A stretch of 64,000 bases of DNA from Betaproteobacteria bacterium Ga0077532 (GTDB lineage: Bacteria > Pseudomonadota > Gammaproteobacteria > Burkholderiales > Ga0077523): contig LNEE01000062.1 in NCBI GenBank assembly GCA_001464895.1, forward strand, positions 376,333 to 440,332, given 5' to 3'. Position 1 is the stretch's first letter. Every line of letters starts with the position of its first letter. Under the pieces are notes generated by a model. The model saw only the letters and a list, made by a program, of their open reading frames with translations. It did no database searches and had not been told where the DNA came from. Below are positions 36,520 through 44,444 of the stretch, one piece after another. The translations under genes and the position numbers were made by a program.

Positions 36520-39500
36520 GCGTACAGGAACTCCACGTTCTCCGGTCGCAGCCATTCGTGCAGCGAGCGGATCAGCTTGTCGTCAGGGGTCACGCGCCAG
36601 TCGTCGCCGAGGGCGAGTTCACAGCGCGCGCGCCCGTTCCGGTATTCCACCGAGACGGCACACGGGCCGCTCCGGTAGGGCGCCAGCAGCTGCTTCAGCC
36701 GGGCCGCACTGGCCTCGCCATTCATCGACAAACGCAGACGCCGGGCGAAGCGCCCCCGCGCGCCGGTGACGTCGTAGATCTTCTCGGCCGTGATCCGCAG
36801 CGAGAGCGTCAGCTCGCCGTCGTCGCCCCCGCGCCGGACCGTGCGCACCTTCGCCTCGATCAGAAGCACGGCGTCGTCCTTCACGAGATCGCGGACCATG
36901 TCGTACAGCTCGCTGTAGACCGTGACCTCCTGGCTGCCCGTGGCGTCCGACAGCATCAGGATGATCATCCTGCCGTTCTGCGTTTTCTGGAACCGGATGG
37001 ACTCCACGACTCCGCCGATGATCACACTGCGGCCACCTTCCTCCGGTGGCGGTGGCGACAGCTTCGCGAGCGGTGTCCGGACCACGGAGCCGAACTCCTT
37101 CGAGTAGGCGGTGAACGGGTGTCCGCTCAGATAGAACCCGAGTGCCGTCTTCTCGTGCTGCAGGCGTTCGTGCTCCGTCCAGGGGATGGCGTTCACCAGG
37201 GCCACGGCCGGCTTCTCGGTGTGCTCCTCCCCGCCGCCGAACAGGCTCGACTGGTTCGCATTGCGGGTCGCCTGTTCGGCCGCGCCGAGCGCGATGCCGA
37301 CCGAGGCGAACAACCGGCCGCGATCGCGTTCGAGGCTGTCGAAAGCGCCGGCTTTCACCAGCGACTCCACGGTCCGGCGGTTCACGATGCGCGGGTCGAT
37401 CCGCATGCAGAAGTCGAAGAGATCGCGGAACGGCCCGCCGGCCGTGCGCGCCGCGATGATGTTCTCGATGGCGCTCTCGCCGGTGCCCTTGATGCCGCCC
37501 AGACCGTAGCGGATGCTGCCGCGGTCCACCGGGACGAACCGGTAATCGCCGGTGTTCACGTCCGGCGGCAGGACCACGAGCCCGTTCGCGCGGGCGTCCT
37601 CGTGGAAGATCTGGACCTTGTCGGTGTCGTCCATCACCGCCGAAAGGTTGGCGGCCATGAATGCGGCGGTGTGGTGTGCCTTCAGGTAAGCCGTGTGATA
37701 CGCGACCAGCGCGTACGCGGCGGCGTGCGACTTGTTGAAGCCGTACCCCGCGAACTTCTCCATGTAGTCGAAGATCTCGTTGGCCTTCGCCTCGCCGATC
37801 TCCTTCGTCGCGGCACCGGTCACGAAGATCTCGCGCTGCTTCGCCATCTCCTCGGGCTTCTTCTTGCCCATCGCGCGCCGGAGCAGGTCCGCGCCACCCA
37901 GGGAGTAGCCGGCGCACACCTGCGCGGCCTGCATCACCTGCTCCTGGTACACCATGATCCCGTACGTGGGTTCCAGCACCCGCTCCAGCAGCGGATGCAG
38001 GTACTCGAATTTCTTGCCGTGCTTGCGCTCGATGAAGTCGGGGATGAGGTCCATCGGGCCCGGCCGGTACAGCGCCACCAGCGCGATGATGTCCTCGAAG
38101 CGGTCGGGCCGCGCCCGCGTGAGCAGTTCGCGCATCCCGCGCGATTCGAACTGGAACACCGCAGTGGTGTTGCCGGTCGCGAAGATGCGGTACGCCCGGC
38201 CGTCGTCGAGCGGCAGCGTCTCGAGATTCAGCGTCGAGGACGGATCGAGGCGCCGGATGAAGCGCAGCGTCCAGTCGAGGACGGTGAGCGTGGTGAGGCC
38301 CAGGAAGTCGAACTTCACGAGGCCGACGGCTTCCACGTCGTCCTTGTCGAACTGCGACACCGCGCTGTCGGAACCCTGCGCGCAATACAGCGGACAGAAG
38401 TCGGTCAGCTTGCCCGGGGCGATCAGCACACCGCCTGCGTGCATGCCCACGTTGCGGGTCATGCCCTCGATCTTCTCGGCGAGGGCGAGCAGTTCGCGGG
38501 TCTCCTCCTCGGCGGCCTCGCGCTCCCGCAGCCGCGGCTCCATCTCGCGGGCCATCGCGAGGGTGATGAGCTTGCCCGGCTGGAAGGGGATCAGCTTCGC
38601 CAGCTCGTCGGTCCGGTTGTAATTCCATTCCATGACCCGGCCGACGTCGCGCACCACCGCCTTCGCCGCCATCGTGCCGAACGTGGCGATCTGCGAGACC
38701 GACTCCGCGCCGTACTTGCGACGCACGTAGTCGATCACGCGGTCGCGGCCGTCCTGGCAGAAGTCGACGTCGAAGTCGGGCATCGACACCCGCTCGGGAT
38801 TCAGGAACCGCTCGAACAGCAGGTCGTAGCGCAGCGGGTCGAGGTCGGTGATTCCCAGCGCGTAGGCCACCAGGGAGCCGGCGCCGGATCCCCGGCCCGG
38901 CCCGACGGGCACACCGTTCGACTTCGCCCAGCCGATGAAGTCCGCGACGATCAGGAAGTAGCCCGGGAAACCCATCTGGACGATGGTCCGGATCTCGAAC
39001 TCGATGCGCTCCACGTACCGCGGGCGCTGGGCCTCGCGCTCCGCGTCGTCGGTGAAGAGCACCTTCAGCCTTTCCTCCAGCCCGGCCAGGGAAAGGGTGC
39101 GGAGGTGCTCCTCCAGCGTCACCCCCTCGGGCGTGGGGAAGGGCGGCAGCTTGCTCTTGCCCAGTTCCAGCACGAGGTTGCAGCGCTTCGCGATCTCGAC
39201 GGTGTTGGCGATCGCCGCCGGCACGTCGTCGAACAACGCCACCATCTCGTCCTGCGTCAGGAAGCGCTGCTCGGTCGTGAAGCGACGCGGCCGGCGCTGG
39301 TCGGCGAGGACCTGACCCTCGGCGATGCACACGCGGGCCTCGTGTGCGGTGAACTGATCGGCGTCGAGGAACTGGATCGGGTGGGTCGCCACCGGCGGCA
39401 GACGCAGCCGGGACGCGATGGCGAGGAGGCCCTGTTCGCAGGCGGCGGCATCGGCATGCCCGGCGCGTTGCAGCTCGATGTAGAAGCGGTCGGGGAACAG

Positions 39501-39983
39501 CGCCTGCCAGTCCCGCGCCAGGGCCTCCGCCCGTTCGAGATTGCTGTTCACGATCGCCTGGCCGATGTCACCGGCGCTGCCGCCGGACAGGGCGATCAGG
39601 CCACCGGTGCCGTCCTCCCCGAACCAAGCCCGGTCGAGTTCGGCCCGGCCCCGGTGCTGATTCTCCCGATAGGCGCGCGTGAGCCACCGACACAACCGGA
39701 GATAGCCCTCGCGATCCTGAACCAGGAGCAGCAGGCGGAAGGGCTTGTCGCGGTCGTCGGCATTCGAGACCCAGCAGTCGCAACCCATCAGCGGCTTCAA
39801 CCCTGCGCCGCGGGCGGCCTGATAGAAGCGGATGGCGCCGAACAGGTTGGAGAGGTCGGTCAGCGCGATGGCGGGCATGCCATCGGCGCGGGCGCGCGCG
39901 ACCACCTCGTCGATGCGCACGGTGCCGTCGACGATGGAGAACTCGCTGTGGAGCCTGAGATGGACGAAGCGGGGGTCTTTCAT
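36516..39983 (-). CDS. dnaE: DNA polymerase III subunit alpha
   Basis: Replicative polymerase, 1155 residues, DnaE1 size. An N-terminal PHP domain (HLRLHSEFSIVDG), the polymerase core with catalytic aspartates in PDFDVDFCQDGRDRV, the finger segment GRGSGAGSLVAYAL, a helix-hairpin region, and an OB-fold near the C-terminus (KTQNGRMIILMLSDATGSQE). It is the main enzyme of chromosome replication. On the minus strand a TAGAAT sits at 40005-40010, close to the start. Confidence 0.98.
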   Translation of the reverse strand: MKDPRFVHLRLHSEFSIVDGTVRIDEVVARARADGMPAIALTDLSNLFGAIRFYQAARGAGLKPLMGCDCWVSNADDRDKPFRLLLLVQDREGYLRLCRWLTRAYRENQHRGRAELDRAWFGEDGTGGLIALSGGSAGDIGQAIVNSNLERAEALARDWQALFPDRFYIELQRAGHADAAACEQGLLAIASRLRLPPVATHPIQFLDADQFTAHEARVCIAEGQVLADQRRPRRFTTEQRFLTQDEMVALFDDVPAAIANTVEIAKRCNLVLELGKSKLPPFPTPEGVTLEEHLRTLSLAGLEERLKVLFTDDAEREAQRPRYVERIEFEIRTIVQMGFPGYFLIVADFIGWAKSNGVPVGPGRGSGAGSLVAYALGITDLDPLRYDLLFERFLNPERVSMPDFDVDFCQDGRDRVIDYVRRKYGAESVSQIATFGTMAAKAVVRDVGRVMEWNYNRTDELAKLIPFQPGKLITLAMAREMEPRLREREAAEEETRELLALAEKIEGMTRNVGMHAGGVLIAPGKLTDFCPLYCAQGSDSAVSQFDKDDVEAVGLVKFDFLGLTTLTVLDWTLRFIRRLDPSSTLNLETLPLDDGRAYRIFATGNTTAVFQFESRGMRELLTRARPDRFEDIIALVALYRPGPMDLIPDFIERKHGKKFEYLHPLLERVLEPTYGIMVYQEQVMQAAQVCAGYSLGGADLLRRAMGKKKPEEMAKQREIFVTGAATKEIGEAKANEIFDYMEKFAGYGFNKSHAAAYALVAYHTAYLKAHHTAAFMAANLSAVMDDTDKVQIFHEDARANGLVVLPPDVNTGDYRFVPVDRGSIRYGLGGIKGTGESAIENIIAARTAGGPFRDLFDFCMRIDPRIVNRRTVESLVKAGAFDSLERDRGRLFASVGIALGAAEQATRNANQSSLFGGGEEHTEKPAVALVNAIPWTEHERLQHEKTALGFYLSGHPFTAYSKEFGSVVRTPLAKLSPPPPEEGGRSVIIGGVVESIRFQKTQNGRMIILMLSDATGSQEVTVYSELYDMVRDLVKDDAVLLIEAKVRTVRRGGDDGELTLSLRITAEKIYDVTGARGRFARRLRLSMNGEASAARLKQLLAPYRSGPCAVSVEYRNGRARCELALGDDWRVTPDDKLIRSLHEWLRPENVEFLYA

Positions 39984-40098
39984 GGCACGCCGGGCGGAGG
40001 GCGGATTCTACCTCTCCGGGGTCCCGCCCCGGTGCCTGCGGAATCCGCCGCCGGCGTTCCGGTCTATGCTTCGTGTGCCGATCACCGAGAGAGCCCGC

Positions 40099-40617
40099 AT
40101 GAATCGAACCCTCCGCTGCCGTCTCAGCATCGCTGCTGGCCTTGCGTTCGGCCTCGCAGGTGGTTTCTTCGGAGCTGCCTCCGCCCAGACGCTCTACAAG
40201 AACACGATGCCCGACGGTCGGATCATCTACACCGACGCGCCGCTTCCGGGTGCCGTCCAGTCGAAGATGCTGGAGGCGCCTGCCCCACTCACACCCGCTC
40301 AGCGGGAGGCCGCCCAGAAGCGCGCGGAGGAGGACAGCCGCAAGCGGGAGGCCATGCAGGGCCGCATCGACGAGCGCCGGAAGATCTTCGACGCCGCGGA
40401 CGAGCGCGTGATGAAGGCGCGGCGCGCGGTGGATCAGGCGCAGATTGCCCTGGAGCAGGGGCGTGCTCCGCAGGGCGGCGAGATGAGCGGAAACGCCGGC
40501 GGCGGGGTCCGCCCCAACGAGGAATACTTCCGACGCATCTCCGACCTCGAGCGCGCGGTCACCGCGGCCAAGAAGGAACTCGACGACGCCCTGCGGGCCC
40601 GCAACGACGCCCGTTGA
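40099..40617 (+). CDS. DUF4124-domain secreted protein
   Basis: 172 residues: a signal peptide (to about GAASAQ), then the DUF4124 motif TLYKNTMPDGRIIYTDAPLP, then a long charged coiled-coil-prone helix (REAAQKRAEEDSRKREAMQG). DUF4124 proteins are common in Beta/Gammaproteobacteria and of unknown function, possibly binding peptidoglycan or envelope partners. It is divergent from dnaE; a TATGCT box at 40065-40070 is the likely -10. Confidence 0.88.
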   Translation: MNRTLRCRLSIAAGLAFGLAGGFFGAASAQTLYKNTMPDGRIIYTDAPLPGAVQSKMLEAPAPLTPAQREAAQKRAEEDSRKREAMQGRIDERRKIFDAADERVMKARRAVDQAQIALEQGRAPQGGEMSGNAGGGVRPNEEYFRRISDLERAVTAAKKELDDALRARNDAR

Positions 40618-41045
40618 TGGTGCATTGGGCGTCGCCAGATGACGCCGTCCTGAGTCCGTAGCGCATTCTGATACCTGAAGCCCGCCATCGCGGCACCACG
40701 CCTCGCGGCAGCGAGGCGAGCGACGGCTGCGAAGAGACTCGGCTCCGCCCTCGCGATTTCCGCGAGGAAGCCCAACCCAAGCGGAGCTTCCATGACGATA
40801 CGTACCCATGCCTGGCAGGCGCACTTCTTCCCCTCGAAGCCGCACCGCAGTCCCACGGAGTCCCGTCTCGCGGACTTGAGGCTTCGCCCAGTTTCCGACC
40901 GCCGCCCCCGACCGACCGCCGCGCTCCGCGCCAGCGTCGACACCGCCCAGGCCATCCGCCGTGCCTGGCATCTCGGATTCCCCAGACTCCTCCCGCAGCG
41001 CGCGATGCGCCGCAGGCCCGGTGCTCCCCTCGAGGAGCGCGCGCC
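40618..41045. other. 428-bp gene-free region with two strong palindromes
   Basis: No convincing gene is seen; small open frames are GC-driven. CGCCTCGC/GCGAGGCG (40699-40718, 4-nt loop) and CCTCGCG/CGCGAGG (40749-40767, 5-nt loop) lie 30 bp apart and look like a REP-type pair or a compound terminator after the DUF4124 gene. A GAGGAG ribosome site for the next gene is at its right end. Confidence 0.6.
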
Positions 41046-41801
41046 ATGATCTCCCCCGATCTCACCCCGCTGACAGCTGCCATGGCCAGCGATCGCCACA
41101 CCCGGATGCGTCGCCGCGTCCTCGGACTAGTTCATGCGGCAGGCGGTGGCCTTCTCTTCGGGGTCGCCAGCCACCTGGACGGTGGTGCCTGGATGGCCTG
41201 GCCCGCCGTCTCCCTCTTCGTCGTCGCTGCTGCCTACGGTCCGTTCGGCGCTGCGGTGTTCGGACGCCGTGGCGTCTCTGGCGGTCCGCGTCGAGTGCTC
41301 GCGATCGCTGCGCTCTGGCCCTACCTCCTGACCGCCAGAGTCGCGTCGTGGCTGCGCACCCGCGCCGAACCGATGCCGTGTCCGGTGACCGATGGTGTGC
41401 ACGTCGGGCCGTATCCGGGCCCCGATCGGTTGCGCGCCATGGGGATCGTCGGCCTCGTCGACATGAGTGCCGAATCCTGGGGTCTCCGGGCGACGCATCC
41501 CGTGATCGCCGTGCCCTGCCTCGAAGGCATCACCCCCGATGTCGCCCGACTGGTCGATGCCGTCCGGGCCATCGAGCAGGCACGCAGCACCGGGCCGGTC
41601 CTCGTCGCCAGTGCGGCAGGCCGGGCCCGGGGTGCAGCCGGCGTCGCGGCCTGGCTCTACGCGACGGGACGCGCCCGATCGATCTACGACGCGCTGCAGT
41701 GGGTCCGCCGTGCCGACCCCAGGGTGCAGCTCGATGCGGTCGAACTGCTCTCCAGCCTGCATCGCGTCCGCGAGCGCTACCTGGCGGCGCCGCACGCCTG
41801 A
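41046..41801 (+). CDS. Membrane protein with degenerate dual-specificity-phosphatase domain
   Basis: 251 residues: two or three hydrophobic segments (about 28-45, 50-72 and 84-100) followed by a cytosolic domain that aligns to DSP/PTP folds (VTDGVHVGPYPGPDRLRAMG, then IVGLVDMSAE). Where active enzymes have HCxxGxxR, it has VLVASAAGRARG (185-196): the catalytic Cys is Ser189 and the preceding His is Ala188, while Arg195 stays. The general-acid Asp is also replaced (PCLEG). It is therefore probably a pseudophosphatase that binds phosphate without hydrolysis. GAGGAG precedes the start. Confidence 0.75.
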   Translation: MISPDLTPLTAAMASDRHTRMRRRVLGLVHAAGGGLLFGVASHLDGGAWMAWPAVSLFVVAAAYGPFGAAVFGRRGVSGGPRRVLAIAALWPYLLTARVASWLRTRAEPMPCPVTDGVHVGPYPGPDRLRAMGIVGLVDMSAESWGLRATHPVIAVPCLEGITPDVARLVDAVRAIEQARSTGPVLVASAAGRARGAAGVAAWLYATGRARSIYDALQWVRRADPRVQLDAVELLSSLHRVRERYLAAPHA

Positions 41802-41821
41802 CGGGCGGGTCGCGCGTCGCG

Positions 41822-41842
41822 CCGATCGTTCCTCCCGATCGG
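41822..41842 (+). terminator. Hairpin after pseudophosphatase gene
   Basis: CCGATCG / CGATCGG, 7-bp stem with a 7-nt loop, 21 bp after the stop; no T-run. Confidence 0.4.
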
Positions 41843-41864
41843 TCGCGGCGGCGGCCGCCCCTCC

Positions 41865-41870
41865 TATAAT
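41865..41870 (+). promoter_or_regulatory. -10 box (TATAAT) upstream of EamA transporter
   Basis: An exact TATAAT about 107 bp before the proposed start; the -35 region is pure GC and unclear. It would drive the transporter-hydrolase pair. Confidence 0.45.
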
Positions 41871-41971
41871 CCGGCGGTGACGAACACCCGACCCTGTCCT
41901 CCGGCGATGCGCCCGCCCCATCGCCTCTCCTCTCCCCCGATGCACACCGGTCCCGCGGCCGGTCCGGCGTC

Positions 41972-42883
41972 TTGAACAGCGGGACAGAGCGCCGCCGTGC
42001 GGTTGCGGTGATGGTCGTCCTCACGCTCATCTGGGGCTATGCCTGGGTCGTCGCGAAGGTCGGGCTCGCCTATTCAGGGCCCTTCGACTTCGCCGCGCTG
42101 CGGGTGTTGGTGGGTGTTCTGACCCTCGGAATCTGGCTCGTGGCCACCGGGCGTCTCGCCCGGCCGGTGCTTCTCGCGGACGCCGCGCTCATCGGTCTCG
42201 TACAGACTGCCGCCTTCCTGATCCTCAACACGTGGGCCCTGGTCGACAGCGGCCCCGGCAAGACATCGATCCTCGTCTTCACCATGCCCTTCTGGGTGCT
42301 GCTCTTCGCGCGCCCGGGGCTCGGCGAGCGACTGGAGGGGATCCAGTGGTGGGCGGTGGGTCTCGCGTTCGCCGGGCTGCTGCTCGTGCTCGAACCCTGG
42401 CGCCTCCAGATCACGCTGCTCTCCAAACTGCTCGCGGTGCTGGCGAGCATCTGCTGGGCGGCGGGCGTGATCCTCGCGAAGCGCCTGCAACGCCGTGAGC
42501 AGGTGGACGTCCTCAGCTTCACGTTCTGGCAGATGTTGATCGGGCTGGTCCCGATGGTGCTGGTGGCCTGGTCCGTACCCGCACGGCCCGTCGAGTGGAC
42601 GTTGCCGTTCGTCCTGGCATTGCTCTTCAGTGGCGTCGTCGCGACAGGGTTCGGCTGGCTGATGTGGCTCTATGTCCTGCATCGCCTGCCTGCGGGCACC
42701 ACCAGCCTCGCGTCGCTCGCGATTCCCGTGGTTGCCGCGCTCGCCGCCGCGATCCAGCTGGGCGAACGACTCCGCCCGGCCGAACTCGGTGGCATGCTCG
42801 TCATCAGCGTCGCCCTCGCGCTCGTGTCCTGGGATGCCGGGCGCCGCAAACGCATCCCTGACGCCGCCATGGGCCAGGAATGA
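41972..42883 (+). CDS. EamA/DMT-superfamily transporter
   Basis: 303 residues with ten hydrophobic segments in two EamA repeats (WGYAWVVAKVGLAYSGPFDF in the first, ICWAAGVILAKRLQRRE opening the second). The family exports metabolites or amino acids. The TTG at 41972 is the longest start; ATG 42011 would begin within the first helix region. It overlaps the hydrolase gene by four bases (ATGA). The substrate is unknown. Confidence 0.88.
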   Translation: MNSGTERRRAVAVMVVLTLIWGYAWVVAKVGLAYSGPFDFAALRVLVGVLTLGIWLVATGRLARPVLLADAALIGLVQTAAFLILNTWALVDSGPGKTSILVFTMPFWVLLFARPGLGERLEGIQWWAVGLAFAGLLLVLEPWRLQITLLSKLLAVLASICWAAGVILAKRLQRREQVDVLSFTFWQMLIGLVPMVLVAWSVPARPVEWTLPFVLALLFSGVVATGFGWLMWLYVLHRLPAGTTSLASLAIPVVAALAAAIQLGERLRPAELGGMLVISVALALVSWDAGRRKRIPDAAMGQE

Positions 42884-43812
42884 CCTCCACCTCCCCGACA
42901 GTGACCATGCGCCCCTCCCGATCCGAGTTTCCCGTCCTGCGCGGCCTGCGCCATCACGTCCGAACGTGGGGCGAGCCCACCGACCCGGTCCTCGTCCTCC
43001 TGCACGGCTGGATGGACGTCTCGGCCTCCTTCCAGTTCGTCGTCGACGCACTGGCATCGCGCTGGTTCGTCGTCGCGCTCGACTGGCGCGGCTTCGGCCA
43101 GAGCGACTGGGCCCGGGACGGCTACTGGTTCCCCGACTACCTTGCGGACCTCGACGCGCTGCTCGACCTCTACGCGCCCGATGGTCCGGCGCCGATCGTC
43201 GGACACAGCATGGGCGGCAACATCGCCGGCCTGTACGCCGGCATCCGCCCGAAGCGCGTCTCGGCGCTCGTGCTGGCCGAGGGGTTCGGCCTGAAGGCCA
43301 GCACTCCCGGCCAGGCGCCCGCGCGCTACGGCCGCTGGCTGGACGAGGTACGTGCCGAGTCGGGCTTCCGGTCCTACGCGGATCTCGAGGCGGTCGCCAC
43401 GCACCTGCGCCGCAACAGTCCGCGCCTCACCCTCGAACGCGCCCGGCATCTCGCCCCGCACTGGTCGATTCAACAGGACGACGGCACGCGGGTCCCGGCT
43501 GCCGATCCGCGGCACAAGCAGGTGAACCCCGTGCTCTACCGGATCGAGGAGGCCATCGCGTGCTGGCAGGCCATCACGGCCCCGACGCTCTGGGTGTGGG
43601 GCGGCGATCGCGACTGGATGAAGCGCTTTGCCGGGGATGATCCCGACGACTGGGCGCGCCGCCGCGCCGCCTTCGCGCACCTCACCGAATGCCGCATCGA
43701 GGACGCCGGACACATGATGCATCTGGAGCAGCCCGAGGCCTTCGCGGCGGCCGTCGAGCCTTTCCTGCTTTCGGGCCTGCGGGCGCGCGCCGACGCAGAG
43801 CCTGCGGCCTGA
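42880..43812 (+). CDS. Alpha/beta hydrolase
   Basis: 310 residues, alpha/beta-hydrolase fold: oxyanion segment LLHGWMDVSASF, nucleophile elbow GHSMGG (Ser), acid Asp in WGGDRDWMKRF and catalytic His in DAGHMMHLEQPEAF. It is likely a soluble esterase or C-C/epoxide-type hydrolase; the substrate is not identifiable. It is translationally coupled to the EamA transporter. Confidence 0.92.
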   Translation: MTSTSPTVTMRPSRSEFPVLRGLRHHVRTWGEPTDPVLVLLHGWMDVSASFQFVVDALASRWFVVALDWRGFGQSDWARDGYWFPDYLADLDALLDLYAPDGPAPIVGHSMGGNIAGLYAGIRPKRVSALVLAEGFGLKASTPGQAPARYGRWLDEVRAESGFRSYADLEAVATHLRRNSPRLTLERARHLAPHWSIQQDDGTRVPAADPRHKQVNPVLYRIEEAIACWQAITAPTLWVWGGDRDWMKRFAGDDPDDWARRRAAFAHLTECRIEDAGHMMHLEQPEAFAAAVEPFLLSGLRARADAEPAA

Positions 43813-43823
43813 CCGACCGCAGT

Positions 43824-43829
43824 TACAAT
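43824..43829 (+). promoter_or_regulatory. -10 box (TACAAT) upstream of small secreted protein
   Basis: TACAAT about 57 bp before the ATG at 43886 in the short gap after the hydrolase. The -35 is not evident. Confidence 0.35.
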
Positions 43830-43885
43830 CCGCCGCCCGCGCCGGCAACGGCCCTGTACACGACACTACATCCACAGGTATCCCG

Positions 43886-44302
43886 ATGAAGCTCTTGCAC
43901 ACGATCACGTGCGCCGTATTCGCGCTCTGCGCCGCGACCCTCGCGGCGACGCCTGTCGCCTTCGCCCAGACCGCCAAGCCCGCCGCCCGCGCCGGCCTCG
44001 ACCTCCAGGAGGCGCGATCCCTCGTCCTCGAACTCCCCGAAGTGAAGGCCTGGCAGGACGCCCGCCGCGAGGAGAACAAGACCCGCACCGACGGCAAGTC
44101 GTCCGGCGGCGTCCTGACCGGACTGCGGAACCTGAAGGGCGGGAAGCACTGGGCCGTGACGTTCTACAAGGATCCGCAGACGGCGCCCAAGAAGTGGGCC
44201 GTCTTCCTCGTCCGCGCAAAGGACGGCCGGATCTTCGCCGAGAAGGAGGATGGGAGCGTCCAGACCCTCGACGAGTGGCGCAAGGCGCAGCCCGAGAGTT
44301 GA
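43886..44302 (+). CDS. Small secreted protein of unknown function
   Basis: 138 residues with a Sec signal peptide (cleavage about AFA-QT). The mature protein has helix EARSLVLELPEVKAWQDARR and a strand-rich end KHWAVTFYKDPQTAPKKWAV, FLVRAKDGRIFAEKEDGSVQ. I recognise no family. It lies ahead of the RND operon, 142 bp away with a TATCAT box (44347-44352) between, so it is probably separate. Confidence 0.75.
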   Translation: MKLLHTITCAVFALCAATLAATPVAFAQTAKPAARAGLDLQEARSLVLELPEVKAWQDARREENKTRTDGKSSGGVLTGLRNLKGGKHWAVTFYKDPQTAPKKWAVFLVRAKDGRIFAEKEDGSVQTLDEWRKAQPES

Positions 44303-44444
44303 CCGGTATCCGCCGCGCGGGGCTGTCGTCGCAGACTGCGCGCCGCTATCATCCCGCGACTGTCCTGTCTGACCGGCTGCGCATCGCAGACTTGGTCATC
44401 GGCGGCAGGTCGGAGACTCAAACGAAAGTGAAGGAGTTGGTTCC

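Noticed and set aside
36558-40661. Open frame of 1367 codons on the + strand across dnaE
   Set aside because: Antisense to dnaE; composition-driven.
40792-41049. Small + strand open frame after the DUF4124 gene
   Set aside because: No start context, no recognisable motif and composition of a non-coding GC-rich stretch; it overlaps the next gene's ribosome site.
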